Notes under the pieces: generated by a model
Database searches by the model: none
What the model was told of the DNA's origin: nothing
The model's input: the letters and a program-made list of their open reading frames with translations, nothing else
Source of the DNA: Prochlorococcus marinus str. MIT 9401
GTDB lineage: Bacteria; Cyanobacteriota; Cyanobacteriia; PCC-6307; Cyanobiaceae
Direction of reading: 5' to 3'
Assembly: GCF_000760095.1 (NCBI RefSeq)
Contig: NZ_JNAR01000016.1
Coordinates: 1-64,000, forward strand
Length of the DNA stretch: 64,000 nt
Shown here: positions 34,949-46,700 of the stretch, piece by piece
Layout of the letters: every line of letters starts with the position of its first letter
How positions within the stretch are numbered: position 1 is the stretch's first letter
Translations under genes and position numbers: made by a program

Positions 34949-37900
34949 TTATTCTTTTACACCTTCTATTTTATCCTCAACCTCTTGATAAAGTTCCTTC
35001 AACTGCTCAATATTTTCATCTGATGTTTCCCAATATCCTCTTCCATTAACTTCTAATAAAGTCCCTACTATTCTTCTAAAACTATTAGGATTTAGATCCA
35101 TTAATCTTTTTCTCATCTCTTCATCATTTATAAATGTTTCATTAGTTTCTTCATAAACAAAATTATCTACTTGACCACTTGTCGCACTCCAACCAAGAGT
35201 GTAATTAAGTCTGTTAGAAAGCTCTCTAACTCCTTCATATCCAGATTTGAGCATACCTTCATACCACTTAGGATTTAATAGTTTTGTCCTTGAGTCTAAT
35301 CTGATGGTTTCTCCAAGTGTTCTAACTTGAGCATTGGAAGTGGTTGTGTCTGCTATGTAGCTACTTGGTTCTTTTCCATCATCTCTTAGTGTCTTAATCA
35401 ATTTTGTTGGATCTGAATCAAAATAATGACTTACATCTGTTAATGAAATCTCTGAGGAATCAAGGTTTTGAAATGTAACATCTGCTGTTTTCATTACTGA
35501 CTCAAATACCTCTCTTTTTTGATTCATCTCACCTGGATTATCGGCATTAAAAGCATATGTTTTACGTGATAAATACATTTCTTGTAATTCATTTTCTTCT
35601 TCCCATGTTGAATTTTCTACGGCTAAATTAACATTTGAACTATAACTTCCACTCGCATTAGAGAATACTCTCGCTGAAGCTTCTCTAATAGAGGTGCCTT
35701 CTTTTTCTGCTTGTTCTAGTGAATGTTTCCTTACAAAATTAGATTCTAATGGTTCATCAGCTTCAGCAGCTAATTTGACTGCCTGATCAATTAATGCCAT
35801 TTGATTGATAAATAAATCTCTAAATACTCCTGAACAATTAACAACTACATCTATTCTTGGCCTACCTAATTCTTCTAAAGGGATTAATTCTAGTTTGTTA
35901 ATTCTTCCAACAGAATCTGGTTTTGGTTTTACTCCAACAAACCATAAGATTTGTGCTAATGATTCTCCGTAGGTTTTGATGTTATCAGTACCCCATAAAA
36001 CACAAGCTATTGTTTCAGGCCAGGTACCTTGTTCTTCCTTTTGTCTTTCAATTAATTTGTCAACAACAGACTTGGCTGCAGCTACTGCTGCTGTAGTTGG
36101 TATTGATTGAGGATCAAGTGCATGGATATTTTTACCACTTGGCAAAACACCTGGATTTCTTATGGGATCTCCTCCTGGTCCAGGTAAAACATAATTTCCA
36201 TCTAGTGCTTTAATGAGGCTATCCATTTCTTTGTCTGCGCAGACCTGTTCCAGACAGAAAAGTAAATAATCAAATAGTCTATTTAATTCCTTTTGATTAA
36301 CTGCATTAAATCCATTTAATCTACAGACTCTTAACCAAGGGGTAGGTAGATTTATACCTAAAACTTTAAGTAAGTCGAAAAGTTTGGAAAGAAGTGATTT
36401 TTCTAAATAAACTCTGCCATCAACAATTTTTAAAGAGTTGACCATCGCAAAAATCGACTCTCTTGCCGTCTTTATGATTTTTTCATTTAACTCTACAAAT
36501 TTAAGTTCACCTTTATTATTTCCATCATAAATTTCATCAATAGTTAGACTTATGGACTCTGCAAGTAATCCAGGAAGCGATCTTAATCCCTCTTGCTCTC
36601 TCTCTAAAGAGGCAATATTTACAAGTGTTGCTACAGCTTCTTCTGCTGTTGGAGCTTCTCCAATAGTATGAAGACCGCAAGGAAGCAATCTACTTTCAAT
36701 TTCCATCAACTGTTTATAAACATTACCAACAAATAAATCTCTTTCATCTATTGAAAGCTCTTCTACGTCTTTTGAAGGGAGCTCTACATCTTTGTCAAGG
36801 TTACATTGTTTAGAAGTCTCAACTATTGCGTTAACAATTTGAATACCCCTACTATTTTCTCTTAATTGTTGATATGAACCAACGAGTTCACTTAGTTCTT
36901 TAAGTCCTTTGTAAAGTCCTGCATTTTCCGCTGGCGGAGTCAGATAGCTAATAGTTGAAGCGTACCCTCTTCTCTTTGCAATTGTTGCTTCAGATGGATT
37001 ATTCGCTGCATAGTAATACAAATTAGGCAATGATCCAATGAGAGAATCCGGATAGCAAGTTTCACTCATACCCATCTGTTTCCCAGGCATAAATTCAAGT
37101 GAGCCGTGAGTTCCAAAATGAAGAACAGCGTCAGCCCCCCAGATTTTTTCTACATAAGTGTAGTAAGCAGCAAAACCATGATGAGGACTAGCACTTCTTG
37201 AATAGAGTAATCTCATAGGATCACCTTCGTAACCAAATGTAGGTTGAACTCCTATAAAAACATTTCCAAAATGTTTTCCGTAGATAAGAAGGTTTTGTCC
37301 GTCACTATTTAGGTTCCCAGGAGGTTTACCCCAATTTTCTTCAAGTCTTTGTGAATATGGTGTAAATTCTTCGTATTCTTTTACTGACATCTTATGAGCA
37401 ATATTTAACTCTGGAGAGCCATCCATAGCTTCAGGGTTGTTAATTACTTTTTCCATTAATTCTTTTGAATTACTTGGAAGTTCATCTATTTGATATCCTT
37501 TCGATTTCATTTCAAGAAGTACTCTATAAATTGAACCAAAAACATTCAAATATGCTGCAGTACCAACATTTCCTTTGTCTGGTGGAAAACTAAATACTGT
37601 AATAGCTAATTTTTTGTCCTTTCTTTGCTTAACCCTTAAAGATGACCATTTTATTGCTCTTTCTGCTATTACATCAACTCTATCCTGAAGTGTATGAGCT
37701 TTGCCTGTAGCATCATCACGACCTGAGAGAATAATAGGTTCAATAGCACCATCAAGCTCTGGGATTGCAATTTGAAGTGCCACCTGAACTGGGTGTAAAC
37801 CAAGATCACTATCTTCCCATTCTTGAGTAGTTTGGAAGACTAATGGAAGTGCAACCATATATGGTCTGTTTAGCCTTTTAAGAGCTTCAATAGCTCTAGG

Positions 37901-38959
37901 ATGATCCTGTCTTGCTGGTCCACCAACCAGTGCAAATCCGGTTAAAGATACAACTCCGTCTACTATTGGCTGATCTTTATTTATTGAATCATAATAAAAT
38001 TCATTAACTGGTTTAGAAAAATCAAGACCCCCACAGAAGATAGGAAGAACTCTCGCACCTCTATATTCCAATTCTTGAATTACGGCAACGTAATGAGCAT
38101 CATCTCCTGTAACTATATGACTCCTTTGAAGAACTAAACCTATCGTTGGAGTTTTGTCATCCTTAGGATTTATATCTTTTCTATTATTCTCCCAATTTTG
38201 ATATTCTTTAAGACTTTCAAACATGCAAGGTGCAAGAGGATGCCAAATACCTAAATCCGGGAATGTTTCAGGGTCTTGAATTTTGAATTCTTCTATTTGA
38301 TCTTTTATATTCTCTGAAACTGCGTACTTTTCAGATATCATTAATAAGAAGTTTTTTAAGTTTTCTGTAGTTCCACCTAACCAGTACTGAAAACTTAAAA
38401 TGAATGTCCTTGCATCTTGAGCTTTCTCTACCGGTAGATATTTAAGAATTGAAGGCAGTGTATTTAGTAACTTCAACATTGAATCTTGGAAGCTTGCTCC
38501 ATCAGATTCTTTTTTCTTTTTTATTAAATCTCCAATAATGCTTTTAGATTGACCAAGTTGGGCCATACTAAATGAACCTAACTTATTCAATCTCATTACC
38601 TCTGGCATTGAGGGGAAAATAATTGAGGCTTTAAGCTTATCTTTATATGGAGAAACTGCATCAACAACTTTTTGAGCTAGATCTTCAATGAAAATTAGAG
38701 AAGCGATAAATATATCTGCATTAGCTATATCTTCTTTAAAATCTAAAAAATTACTTTCATTTCTAAGTTCTTCGATAAGATAGCCGCTAAGGTCTATACC
38801 TATTGGCCCATTCATCTTGTTTATTGAATTTGCAGCTTCCGTTAAGGAATTTTGGTATTGTGGCTCAAGGACAACATAAACTGCTTTTATTACAACTTTG
38901 TGTTTGTTATCCTCAACAGGAGATACTCTGCGGTTTGCTGAGCGGACCTGCGTAAACAT
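34949..38959 (-). CDS. chlH: magnesium chelatase subunit H
   Basis: 1336 aa, right for ChlH. It binds protoporphyrin IX and with ChlI and ChlD inserts Mg, the first committed step to chlorophyll. The CobN/Mg-chelatase fold is visible: [20 protein letters not shown], the [15 protein letters not shown] motif (porphyrin and Mg handling), and [22 protein letters not shown] near the middle. ATG start with [11 protein letters not shown]. It is divergent from dapB with 102 bp between. The other subunits are not in the window. Confidence 0.98.
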   Translation of the reverse strand: MFTQVRSANRRVSPVEDNKHKVVIKAVYVVLEPQYQNSLTEAANSINKMNGPIGIDLSGYLIEELRNESNFLDFKEDIANADIFIASLIFIEDLAQKVVDAVSPYKDKLKASIIFPSMPEVMRLNKLGSFSMAQLGQSKSIIGDLIKKKKESDGASFQDSMLKLLNTLPSILKYLPVEKAQDARTFILSFQYWLGGTTENLKNFLLMISEKYAVSENIKDQIEEFKIQDPETFPDLGIWHPLAPCMFESLKEYQNWENNRKDINPKDDKTPTIGLVLQRSHIVTGDDAHYVAVIQELEYRGARVLPIFCGGLDFSKPVNEFYYDSINKDQPIVDGVVSLTGFALVGGPARQDHPRAIEALKRLNRPYMVALPLVFQTTQEWEDSDLGLHPVQVALQIAIPELDGAIEPIILSGRDDATGKAHTLQDRVDVIAERAIKWSSLRVKQRKDKKLAITVFSFPPDKGNVGTAAYLNVFGSIYRVLLEMKSKGYQIDELPSNSKELMEKVINNPEAMDGSPELNIAHKMSVKEYEEFTPYSQRLEENWGKPPGNLNSDGQNLLIYGKHFGNVFIGVQPTFGYEGDPMRLLYSRSASPHHGFAAYYTYVEKIWGADAVLHFGTHGSLEFMPGKQMGMSETCYPDSLIGSLPNLYYYAANNPSEATIAKRRGYASTISYLTPPAENAGLYKGLKELSELVGSYQQLRENSRGIQIVNAIVETSKQCNLDKDVELPSKDVEELSIDERDLFVGNVYKQLMEIESRLLPCGLHTIGEAPTAEEAVATLVNIASLEREQEGLRSLPGLLAESISLTIDEIYDGNNKGELKFVELNEKIIKTARESIFAMVNSLKIVDGRVYLEKSLLSKLFDLLKVLGINLPTPWLRVCRLNGFNAVNQKELNRLFDYLLFCLEQVCADKEMDSLIKALDGNYVLPGPGGDPIRNPGVLPSGKNIHALDPQSIPTTAAVAAAKSVVDKLIERQKEEQGTWPETIACVLWGTDNIKTYGESLAQILWFVGVKPKPDSVGRINKLELIPLEELGRPRIDVVVNCSGVFRDLFINQMALIDQAVKLAAEADEPLESNFVRKHSLEQAEKEGTSIREASARVFSNASGSYSSNVNLAVENSTWEEENELQEMYLSRKTYAFNADNPGEMNQKREVFESVMKTADVTFQNLDSSEISLTDVSHYFDSDPTKLIKTLRDDGKEPSSYIADTTTSNAQVRTLGETIRLDSRTKLLNPKWYEGMLKSGYEGVRELSNRLNYTLGWSATSGQVDNFVYEETNETFINDEEMRKRLMDLNPNSFRRIVGTLLEVNGRGYWETSDENIEQLKELYQEVEDKIEGVKE

Positions 38960-39061
38960 TGATTTTCTTTAAGTATTTCTACCAGCCTACGAATGAAAAG
39001 ACGTTATTGTGTGCAATATAAATAGCGTGTAACAACCTTTAAAAAAAAATTTTTTACAAAA

Positions 39062-39910
39062 ATGATTGAAAATTCTCAAAAACCTATTCCAGTACTAGTA
39101 TCCGGAGCTTTAGGCAGAATGGGTAGCGAAGTTGTGAATACAGTATTAAATTCTACAGATTGTGAACTTGTTGCAGCAATTGACATAAATGAAAAGAACA
39201 ATGGCTCAAATATTTCTGAATTATTGAAGGTAAAAAATTGTGATGTTTTTGTTTCTACCGATTTTGAAGGAACTTTATGTTCTGTTAGTCAAAATTATAG
39301 AAATGAAAATATCAAACCAGTTCTGGTTGATTTTACTCATCCTGAGTCTGTATATGAAAATACCAGATCAGCTATTGCATACGGTATTTCACCTGTGGTA
39401 GGAACTACAGGACTTTCTTCTTCTCAAATAAAAGAATTGTCTGATTTTGCTCAGAAGGCATCTGTTGGTTGTGCAATAATTCCTAATTTTTCAGTAGGAA
39501 TGGTTCTTCTTCAGCAGGCAGCATCTGTAGCCGCAAGGTTTTATGACAATATTGAATTAATTGAGATGCATCATAATCAAAAAGCTGATGCTCCTAGTGG
39601 GACTTGTATAAAAACTGCAGAAATGATTGAAGAATATCCAAAGAAATTTAATCAGAGTTTAGTGAATGAGTCTGAGTCATTGAAAGGTGTGCGTGGAGGG
39701 GTCAGAGATTCAGGTATCAATATACATTCTGTACGATTACCAGGATTACTAGCACATCAGTTAGTAATTATGGGATCTCCGGGTGAAACTTATACAATTA
39801 AGCATGACACTATTGATCGAAAGGCATATATGCCAGGTGTTTTACAGGCTATTAAAAAAATAGGTAATTATGAAACTTTGGTTTACGGACTTGAAAAATT
39901 GATTTTTTAA
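39062..39910 (+). CDS. dapB: 4-hydroxy-tetrahydrodipicolinate reductase
   Basis: 282 aa. NADPH-binding [10 protein letters not shown] is at residues 15-24, followed by VVGTTGLS and the catalytic segment [14 protein letters not shown] with its Lys and His. Reduces the dihydrodipicolinate-type intermediate in lysine and meso-DAP synthesis. It is followed by a membrane-protein gene with 1 bp gap, so they are cotranscribed. Confidence 0.97.
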   Translation: MIENSQKPIPVLVSGALGRMGSEVVNTVLNSTDCELVAAIDINEKNNGSNISELLKVKNCDVFVSTDFEGTLCSVSQNYRNENIKPVLVDFTHPESVYENTRSAIAYGISPVVGTTGLSSSQIKELSDFAQKASVGCAIIPNFSVGMVLLQQAASVAARFYDNIELIEMHHNQKADAPSGTCIKTAEMIEEYPKKFNQSLVNESESLKGVRGGVRDSGINIHSVRLPGLLAHQLVIMGSPGETYTIKHDTIDRKAYMPGVLQAIKKIGNYETLVYGLEKLIF

Positions 39911-39911
39911 A

Positions 39912-40553
39912 ATGCTTATTCCAATTAATTCAAATCAAATTTCAAAACTTATTCCTGCGGTGGGTACTGGAGGTCAATTTAAGTATACTTTGGGAAATCC
40001 AAGAAAAATTCTTCAAAGAGTAATAGTTTCTTCAATTGGTGGATTTATCTCATTAATCATTAGTTCGACAGGAGATCAAACAAATAATTTCTGGTTATTG
40101 CTTTGCGTCGCTTTCTTTTTGTATGTCATCTGGGGCCCAATTCTTGAATCAAGTAGAAAAAATTTGCAATTAAGAAAATATAAATTTTTTTCTATATTTG
40201 ATGGTTATGTATCAGATATCTATAAAACAGAAAAGATAGAAAGTTCAAGGGAACAATCAAATAGGCAAGGTCGATTAGAAGTTATCGAAAATAAAAGGAC
40301 TTGGCTAGTACTTGAATTAGAAGATGAAGATGGGTATTTGGAAAAAATAAGTTTTCCCATGGAAAATAAGCACAGTCAAATTAGAGTTGGTTCGAGTATT
40401 AGATGTTTATTAACATCTGATAATCGTAATTTTGACAGAGATTTTTATTTGTCCGATGCTTGGCTTCCTGAAATTAACTTATGGGTTGGTGAGTACCCTT
40501 ATTTATTAAGACCAGCATTTGAAGAAATTTGTTATATTTATTTGAACGGATAG
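39912..40553 (+). CDS. conserved membrane protein, 213 aa
   Basis: Two hydrophobic helices (about residues 40-55 and 60-77) sit after an N-terminal segment (GTGGQFKYTLGNP), then a soluble C-terminal domain with many conserved-looking aromatic residues (LPEINLWVGEYPYLLRP). I believe related proteins exist across cyanobacteria and plastid lineages, sometimes called phosphate permease without evidence. It starts 1 bp after dapB. Confidence 0.65.
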   Translation: MLIPINSNQISKLIPAVGTGGQFKYTLGNPRKILQRVIVSSIGGFISLIISSTGDQTNNFWLLLCVAFFLYVIWGPILESSRKNLQLRKYKFFSIFDGYVSDIYKTEKIESSREQSNRQGRLEVIENKRTWLVLELEDEDGYLEKISFPMENKHSQIRVGSSIRCLLTSDNRNFDRDFYLSDAWLPEINLWVGEYPYLLRPAFEEICYIYLNG

Positions 40554-40572
40554 TTGATATTTATATTATCTG

Positions 40573-41727
40573 ATGAAAAATAAATTCAATTTTAAAATTG
40601 TTGGATCTGGTCCCACAGGTTTATTGCTTTCAATTGCACTCTCAAAATTTGATTGCAATATTTTTTTAACTGATTTATTAACAAAAGATAGATTAATTGA
40701 TAAAGATAAAACTTATGCAATTACTCACTCAACAAAAAAAATCTTATCTAAATTCAGACTTTGGGAAAAATTAGAACCATTTTTATTTGGCTTTGATACT
40801 CTTTCGATTTCAGATAGCGTAACTTCTTCTTTGACCAACTTATCAACTTCTGACTTAGATGATGATATAAGTTCTGCTGAAAATATTGGCTGGGTAGTAA
40901 AACATTCAGATCTTATGAACGTATTTTTTCAGGAAGTTGGTAATTATGAAAATATTTTTTTTATGACGCCACAGAGATTGTTAAGTAAAAATATATTATT
41001 TGATTATCAATTCCTTTCTACAGGAGCAAACTCAATTGATAAAAAATTGTTGAATTTTGTAGATATAAAAAAATCTTATAGCCAGTCTTGTTTAACTTTT
41101 AAAGTTTCTCTTAGAGGTCATTGTGAAAATCGTGCTTATGAAATTTTTAGGAAAGAGGGTCCACTTGCATTATTACCTTTAGAAAAAAACTTATATCAGG
41201 TAATTTGGACTTCCAGTACATTAAAGGCTATTGATAGGTTAAATTCTGATAAGAATTTTTTAATGGATAATTTATCAACTATCTTGCCTGATGAATTTAA
41301 GTTGGATGAAATAATTGGTGAATGTAATATTTTTCCTGTTACATTATCTTTGAATTTACCAGTTTTAAATTTTAAAAAATCAGTTTTTGTAGGAGATGCA
41401 TTTCATACATTCCATCCTGTTGGTGGTCAGGGCCTAAATAGTTGTTGGAGAGACGTTAATACTATTTTTGATATTTTTAATGAAAATAATGCTATTACTA
41501 AAATGCAATTGTTTTTGTTTAAATTTAAATATGTATCAAGCAGAATTTTAGATATTATCGTCACTATTTTTATTACTGACTCATTGATATCAATTTTCGC
41601 TAATAAAAACCTTTTTTTATTTCCAATGAGGAAATTTTCATTTTTACTTTTAAATAATTTTCTTTTTATAAGAAAACTAGTCCTTAATCAAATGACTAAA
41701 TCTCTAATTTACTCAAGTATTAAATAG
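40573..41727 (+). CDS. FAD-dependent hydroxylase, UbiH/Coq6 family
   Basis: 384 aa. FAD site IVGSGPTGLLLS (residues 9-20) and the DG/GD motif FVGDAFHTFHPVGGQGLN are clear, so it is a group A flavin monooxygenase. In cyanobacteria such enzymes are linked to quinone or tocopherol-type ring hydroxylation (family knowledge); exact substrate unknown. Followed closely by DUF2949. Confidence 0.9.
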   Translation: MKNKFNFKIVGSGPTGLLLSIALSKFDCNIFLTDLLTKDRLIDKDKTYAITHSTKKILSKFRLWEKLEPFLFGFDTLSISDSVTSSLTNLSTSDLDDDISSAENIGWVVKHSDLMNVFFQEVGNYENIFFMTPQRLLSKNILFDYQFLSTGANSIDKKLLNFVDIKKSYSQSCLTFKVSLRGHCENRAYEIFRKEGPLALLPLEKNLYQVIWTSSTLKAIDRLNSDKNFLMDNLSTILPDEFKLDEIIGECNIFPVTLSLNLPVLNFKKSVFVGDAFHTFHPVGGQGLNSCWRDVNTIFDIFNENNAITKMQLFLFKFKYVSSRILDIIVTIFITDSLISIFANKNLFLFPMRKFSFLLLNNFLFIRKLVLNQMTKSLIYSSIK

Positions 41728-41732
41728 AACTC

Positions 41733-41930
41733 ATGAATAATTATGTATCAAGTGAAATGATAATTTATTTATTTAATGTAGTAGGTTTAGATGAGTCCTC
41801 TATTGAACTTGGTATAAAATTATCGATAAAAAATAACACTCCATTACCAATATTATTATGGAGTTATGGAATGCTAACTATTGAAGAACTGGATAGGTTA
41901 TATTCATTTTTATTTCAAAAAATGGATTAA
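41733..41930 (+). CDS. DUF2949 family protein
   Basis: 65 aa. The conserved core LPILLWSYGMLTIEELDRLYSFL matches DUF2949 (cyanobacteria-specific), with the invariant W-Y-G. Helical, soluble. It starts 5 bp after the UbiH-like gene. Confidence 0.8.
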   Translation: MNNYVSSEMIIYLFNVVGLDESSIELGIKLSIKNNTPLPILLWSYGMLTIEELDRLYSFLFQKMD

Positions 41931-41939
41931 TAATTCTGT

Positions 41940-41945
41940 TATAAT
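41940..41945 (+). promoter_or_regulatory. possible -10 box upstream of the DUF3038 gene
   Basis: TATAAT at 41940-41945 lies about 24 bp before the ATT at 41970. No clear -35 hexamer is seen. It would give a very short leader to that gene. Confidence 0.35.
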
Positions 41946-41969
41946 AAGTACATATTTTAATAAAGAACA

Positions 41970-42494
41970 ATTACAGTTTTCACAAGCGGAAATCAGGTAT
42001 CAAGAAAATCTATAGAGAAACTTGATTTATTATTATTAATTTTAGAAACTATCGACTTAAATGGCATACAATCCTTTTATGCATTATCAAATAAACTTAA
42101 TTTAAATAATGCAATACCAAATAAAGTTACTATTTGGAAATTAAGAAACAATAATCCATTGAGAAAATCTTTTGTTGGTAACAACATTAAACATAGCGAA
42201 TTCGATGCCTTAACTAGAATTACAGTTGAAATGTCTAAATATTTATATCCCTACATTAGAGAGATACTGAAATCTAGAGAAGATTTTAAGGAGAATTCAG
42301 TTGTTTGGAATGATTTTAATGGGAGATTTATTGAGTTAATTAAAGAGAGATTTAATATGGATAGTATGAAAGTGAAAAAGCTTTTAAATCAAGCTGAAAA
42401 TGATGAAATCATAATAAAATCCTTGCTTACTTTATCATTTTGCATTTCAAATCAGGGTTATCAAAAGTTAAAGAATTTTTTACATTATTTTTAA
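41970..42494 (+). CDS. DUF3038 family protein with an AUU start
   Basis: The only standard start is TTG at 42159 (111 aa), but that would cut the DUF3038 domain. Upstream the frame stays open from the stop at 41961-41963, and residues such as IEKLDLLLLILETID and the WKLRNNNPLRK motif match the family's N-terminal half. The only plausible initiator before them is ATT at 41970; no ATG, GTG or TTG exists. Full length is 174 aa. The next gene, DUF4335, starts 2 bp after it, a pairing seen in cyanobacteria. Confidence 0.6.
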   Translation: MTVFTSGNQVSRKSIEKLDLLLLILETIDLNGIQSFYALSNKLNLNNAIPNKVTIWKLRNNNPLRKSFVGNNIKHSEFDALTRITVEMSKYLYPYIREILKSREDFKENSVVWNDFNGRFIELIKERFNMDSMKVKKLLNQAENDEIIIKSLLTLSFCISNQGYQKLKNFLHYF

Positions 42495-42496
42495 AT

Positions 42497-43084
42497 ATGA
42501 TGCAAAATAAATTGTCATTCCATCAATCTTCTGTAAGTCTAGAAATAATCGGATTACCAGATTATTCTAATAATGAAAATAAAGATCAAATATCTATAAT
42601 TTCTCAATGGAAATTAACCATAATTGATAAACCTCTTATTGAAGGTAAAGTTGAGCATTTGGGACCTATTATGAATGCTTTTTATATTTATTCTAATCTT
42701 TTAATAAAAAACGAAATACCTCTATTTGAGTCTAAATTAATTGATATAAAAGCTGACAATCTTCACATACATAATATTGTTCTCAAGAGCTCTAAACCAA
42801 ATGTAAAGCCTTTAATTTTAAAGATTGGTAATTCATTGCTCTCAGATACCATAAATTGTTTTGATCAGTTAAATGAATCTCCAAAAGTAAGAATAAAAAA
42901 AACTGATATTCCTAATAACACTCCTCAAAAATTAGGATTTGGATCAAATAAAAAAGTTAAATTCTTAAATTTCTTTATGCCACCATTTATTGCAATTTGC
43001 TCTTTAATTCTTTTCTCTTCTTCTTTTATTTATTTTGCTAATCCTTTTGAAAAGATAGAAAAAAAAGAACTAATCAATCCATAA
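42497..43084 (+). CDS. DUF4335 family membrane-anchored protein
   Basis: 195 aa from ATG at 42497 (MMQNKLSFHQSS), 2 bp after the DUF3038 stop. A TTG at 42440 would overlap the previous gene by 55 bp. A soluble beta-rich domain is followed by a C-terminal helix (about residues 162-182, IAICSLILFSSSFIYF), then KIEKKEL. The domain and pairing suggest DUF4335; function unknown. Confidence 0.75.
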   Translation: MMQNKLSFHQSSVSLEIIGLPDYSNNENKDQISIISQWKLTIIDKPLIEGKVEHLGPIMNAFYIYSNLLIKNEIPLFESKLIDIKADNLHIHNIVLKSSKPNVKPLILKIGNSLLSDTINCFDQLNESPKVRIKKTDIPNNTPQKLGFGSNKKVKFLNFFMPPFIAICSLILFSSSFIYFANPFEKIEKKELINP

Positions 43085-43175
43085 AAAGGAGTCATTAGCA
43101 TCTTGGATACAAGCACGATACTATAGGTTTATTTCTTTTCAGAGTAATTTAAATTTATTCTTTGAACTTTGATGT

Positions 43176-43544
43176 ATGGCAGATTTAAACATCCCAAATT
43201 TAAATATTAAATCTGAAAAATATATTTTTAAAAAAAAATTAAACTTAAGAAGAAAATCCAAAAGAAGGCTTTTTACTGAATCTTTCCTTTTGTTTAATTT
43301 GGGTGTTTTTTTAGTTTATATAAATTATTTAATTCCTAATAAAAATTTGCTGCTACAAAATTTACCTTCGACATTTAATAAGTCTTTTTTATTATTAATT
43401 GATCTCTTTTCATATCTATACGAGATATTTTTGGTGATTTTTATTTTTGCCTCTTACTTTACTGCAGTTATATTACTGTTTGGTTCTTTTTATAGGTTAT
43501 TTAGAATCTCAAAGAGAAAGTCTAAAAAAATTATTTATAAATAG
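43176..43544 (+). CDS. two-helix membrane protein, 122 aa
   Basis: Basic N-terminal region (KKKLNLRRKSKRR), then hydrophobic helices at about residues 33-50 and 84-108, and a basic end. ATG at 43176. It follows DUF4335 by 91 bp on the same strand. Not recognised. Confidence 0.6.
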   Translation: MADLNIPNLNIKSEKYIFKKKLNLRRKSKRRLFTESFLLFNLGVFLVYINYLIPNKNLLLQNLPSTFNKSFLLLIDLFSYLYEIFLVIFIFASYFTAVILLFGSFYRLFRISKRKSKKIIYK

Positions 43545-43546
43545 TT

Positions 43547-43708
43547 TCAAATAGGTTGCATTAGGCCTCCACTTCCTGAGTCAGAATCATCATCATCATT
43601 TTCTGTTTCTTCGCCAAATAATGCAAATATGCCTAATAAAATGGATGAAAGAATTATTGATAAGGGTAAAATCGAAGATTGGATTCCGACGTCTATGTAT
43701 TCACCCAT
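43547..43708 (-). CDS. one-helix protein with acidic and glycine tail, 53 aa
   Basis: ATG at 43708 (MGEYIDVG); a TTG/ATG farther up adds 12 residues. One helix (about residues 13-31), then EETENDDDDSDSGSGG and end LMQPI. It lies 71 bp downstream of mfd on the same strand. The pattern suggests a marine picocyanobacterial small membrane protein; no named match. Confidence 0.6.
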   Translation of the reverse strand: MGEYIDVGIQSSILPLSIILSSILLGIFALFGEETENDDDDSDSGSGGLMQPI

Positions 43709-43779
43709 AAAATAAAAAATTTCTACAAACCTAACCGAAATCAAACTGTTTCGCGGATTTTAAATAATTATTTAATAAT

Positions 43780-46700
43780 TTATACTCTTTTAATAAGTTC
43801 TTTATCGAAATTCTTTATTTCTCTTTCAAAAGATCCGAACCACAAAATTAGTTGATCAATTTGATTTTGAATTTCAGTTGCACCTAAACCCCTTATCGTG
43901 ATGATTGATAATTGTTCGCCTTCATCAAAATTAAATTTATTTTGAACACTACTCGCCAAAGAATCTTTGAGAATTTTAAATGTAGAATTTTTTAATTTTG
44001 TCTCAATCACGATGTTTGGCTTTTTGAGCTTGATCTTATTAAAACCGCATTTTTTAGCTAGTAATTTTAGTCTCATTAACATAATTAAAGACTCAACAGG
44101 TTTGGGTAAGTTTCCATATCTATTCACCCAGTCTGTAGCTAATTCAGTTAATTCATCATTATTTGAACATTCAGTAGCAGATTTGTATGCCTCAAGCTTC
44201 TCTTCTCTGTTTAATATCCATGTTGCAGGTATAAATGCATTTATTGGTAGATCAATTTGAGTGTCGTTAACTTCAGGTATTTCTTGCCCACTGATTTCTG
44301 AAATAGCCTCATGGAGCATTTCAATATATAAATCATATCCAATAGCATTAACCTTTCCACTTTGTTCTTCTCCTAGTAAACTACCAACACCTCTTATTTC
44401 CATATCTTTCATTGCTAGTTGGTATCCACTTCCTAGTTCTGAAAAATCTTTTATAGCTTTCAATCTTTGTTTTGCAGCATCATTAATTTTATTTATATTT
44501 GGATAAAATAACCAAGCATGGGCTTGTACACCGCTTCTACCAACTCTTCCTCTAAGTTGATAAAGTTGTGAAAGGCCAAATTTGTGAGAATCTTCAATAA
44601 TAATTGTATTTACTTTAGGAATGTCTAATCCACTTTCAATTATCGTTGTGCATATCATTAGATCTACTTCTCCATTATTAAAAGCAATCATTGCATTTTC
44701 AAGCTCTGTTTCGTTCATTTGCCCATGAGCAACAATAAATTTTAAGCTTGGAAACATATTTTTTAATTTGTTTACAGCTTGATCAATATCAGAAATTCTT
44801 GGAAGAACATAAAAAATTTGACCTCCCCTATCAAGTTCTTGATTAATGGCTGTTCTTATAACATCCATATCTATTTCAGATAAATATGTTTTTATTGATC
44901 TTCTTGATGGAGGAGGAGTATTTAGTAAGCTCATTTGTCTTAGTCCAGATAAGCTCATATAAAGAGTCCTTGGGATTGGAGTTGCCGATAGAGTTAAAAC
45001 GTCTATGTTGGTCTTGATTTTTTTAATTTTCTCCTTTTGCCTTACTCCAAATCTTTGTTCTTCATCAATAACAAGTAATCCTAAGTTTTTAATATCTATT
45101 TCTTTTCCTAAAATTTGGTGCGTTGCTACAACTAAATCAATTTTATTATTTTTCAAGCCTGCATAGATTTCCTTTCTTTCATTAACGGTTTTGAATCTAT
45201 TGAGTAATGATACTTTTATTGGGTAAGGAGAAAATCTATTGTTTATTGTTCTCCAATGTTGCTGAGCTAGTATTGTTGTTGGCGCTAATAATATTACCTG
45301 TTTTCCTGATGTTATAGCCTTAAAAATAGCCCTAACAGCTACTTCTGTTTTGCCAAATCCTACATCTCCACAAACTAGCCTGTCCATTGGCTTATCGCTT
45401 TCCATATCAGATTTTATTTCTTCTACAGCAGTAATTTGATCAGGAGTTGGTTGATAAGGGAATGATTCCTCTAATTCATTTTGCCAAGGACCATCTTCTG
45501 GGTAAATGTGCCCCTTTAATTTTTCTCTCTTTGCATAAAGTTTTAAAATATCGACAGCAACTTTTTTGATTTGTTTCTTATTTTTATCTTTTATTCTTTC
45601 CCATTCTGTCCCTCCTAATTTATTTATTTTTGGCTTTATTTTTCCGCTTGATCTATATCTGTTGATACTACCAAGTTGATCAGCGGCAACACTTATCTTC
45701 CCATCCTGATACTGAATGACTAAATAATCTCTTGAATCTCCAGTTATATTTATTTTTTCTATTTTTAAAAATTTTCCTATTCCATGATTTTTATGAACTA
45801 TAAAATCACCGGGACTAATCTTATTTACATTTATATTTGAATTGACACTTCTTTTTTTTCTTCTTATGAATACATTATTAAAGAGAGATTGTTGTGAAAA
45901 TAGTTCCTTATCTGTTATCAGGACAACTTTCCATATCGGAAGATAAAATCCCTCGATTTCATAATTGTTCTTATTTTTTAAAATTAAAGGAGTTGAATTA
46001 TTAATTGACTTAGATGCTTCATCAATATCATTTGGATTGTTTAAGAAATTTGTATTACATTCGTGCTCAAAAAGTAAAGTCCTAGTTCTTAATGGTTGTG
46101 CTGATAATATCCATACTTTCTCATTATTTTTTGTGTTTTTATTTATATCATTGGATAATTTTCCTATATTTTTAGAGTATGAATTTAATCTTTTATCGTT
46201 TAACAAAAACCTATTATCAACATTGACTTTCGATTCAAATTCATAAAATTTTATTAAATTAAAATTTCCTATTGAATTTAATATTTCGTCAAACTTTAAA
46301 TGCAAATTGTTTTTGGCCTCTAAATTAATGCCATTATTTTTAAGGTTCTCATTTAATTCATTAACAGAATTATCAAAATTACTTTCTGAATCTAGATACC
46401 AATTATTTGCAAATTTTTTACAATCTTCTAATTCATCAATTACAACAATTGTCTCCCTATTTATAAAATCTATTATATTTGAGGGTTTTTTTTCAATTAT
46501 ACCTAAATAACGATCAAGATTATTTTTATTTGTATCTTCTGAATTAAAAATACCTTCCTTAGATAAATTATTTAACTTATCTTTTATTAGCAAATCAAAT
46601 CCAGCCTGTATTATTTCAATATTATTGATACTTTCTAATGTTTTCTGTGTCTGGGGATCATATTCTCTTATTTTCTCAATTACATTATCAAAAAATTCCA

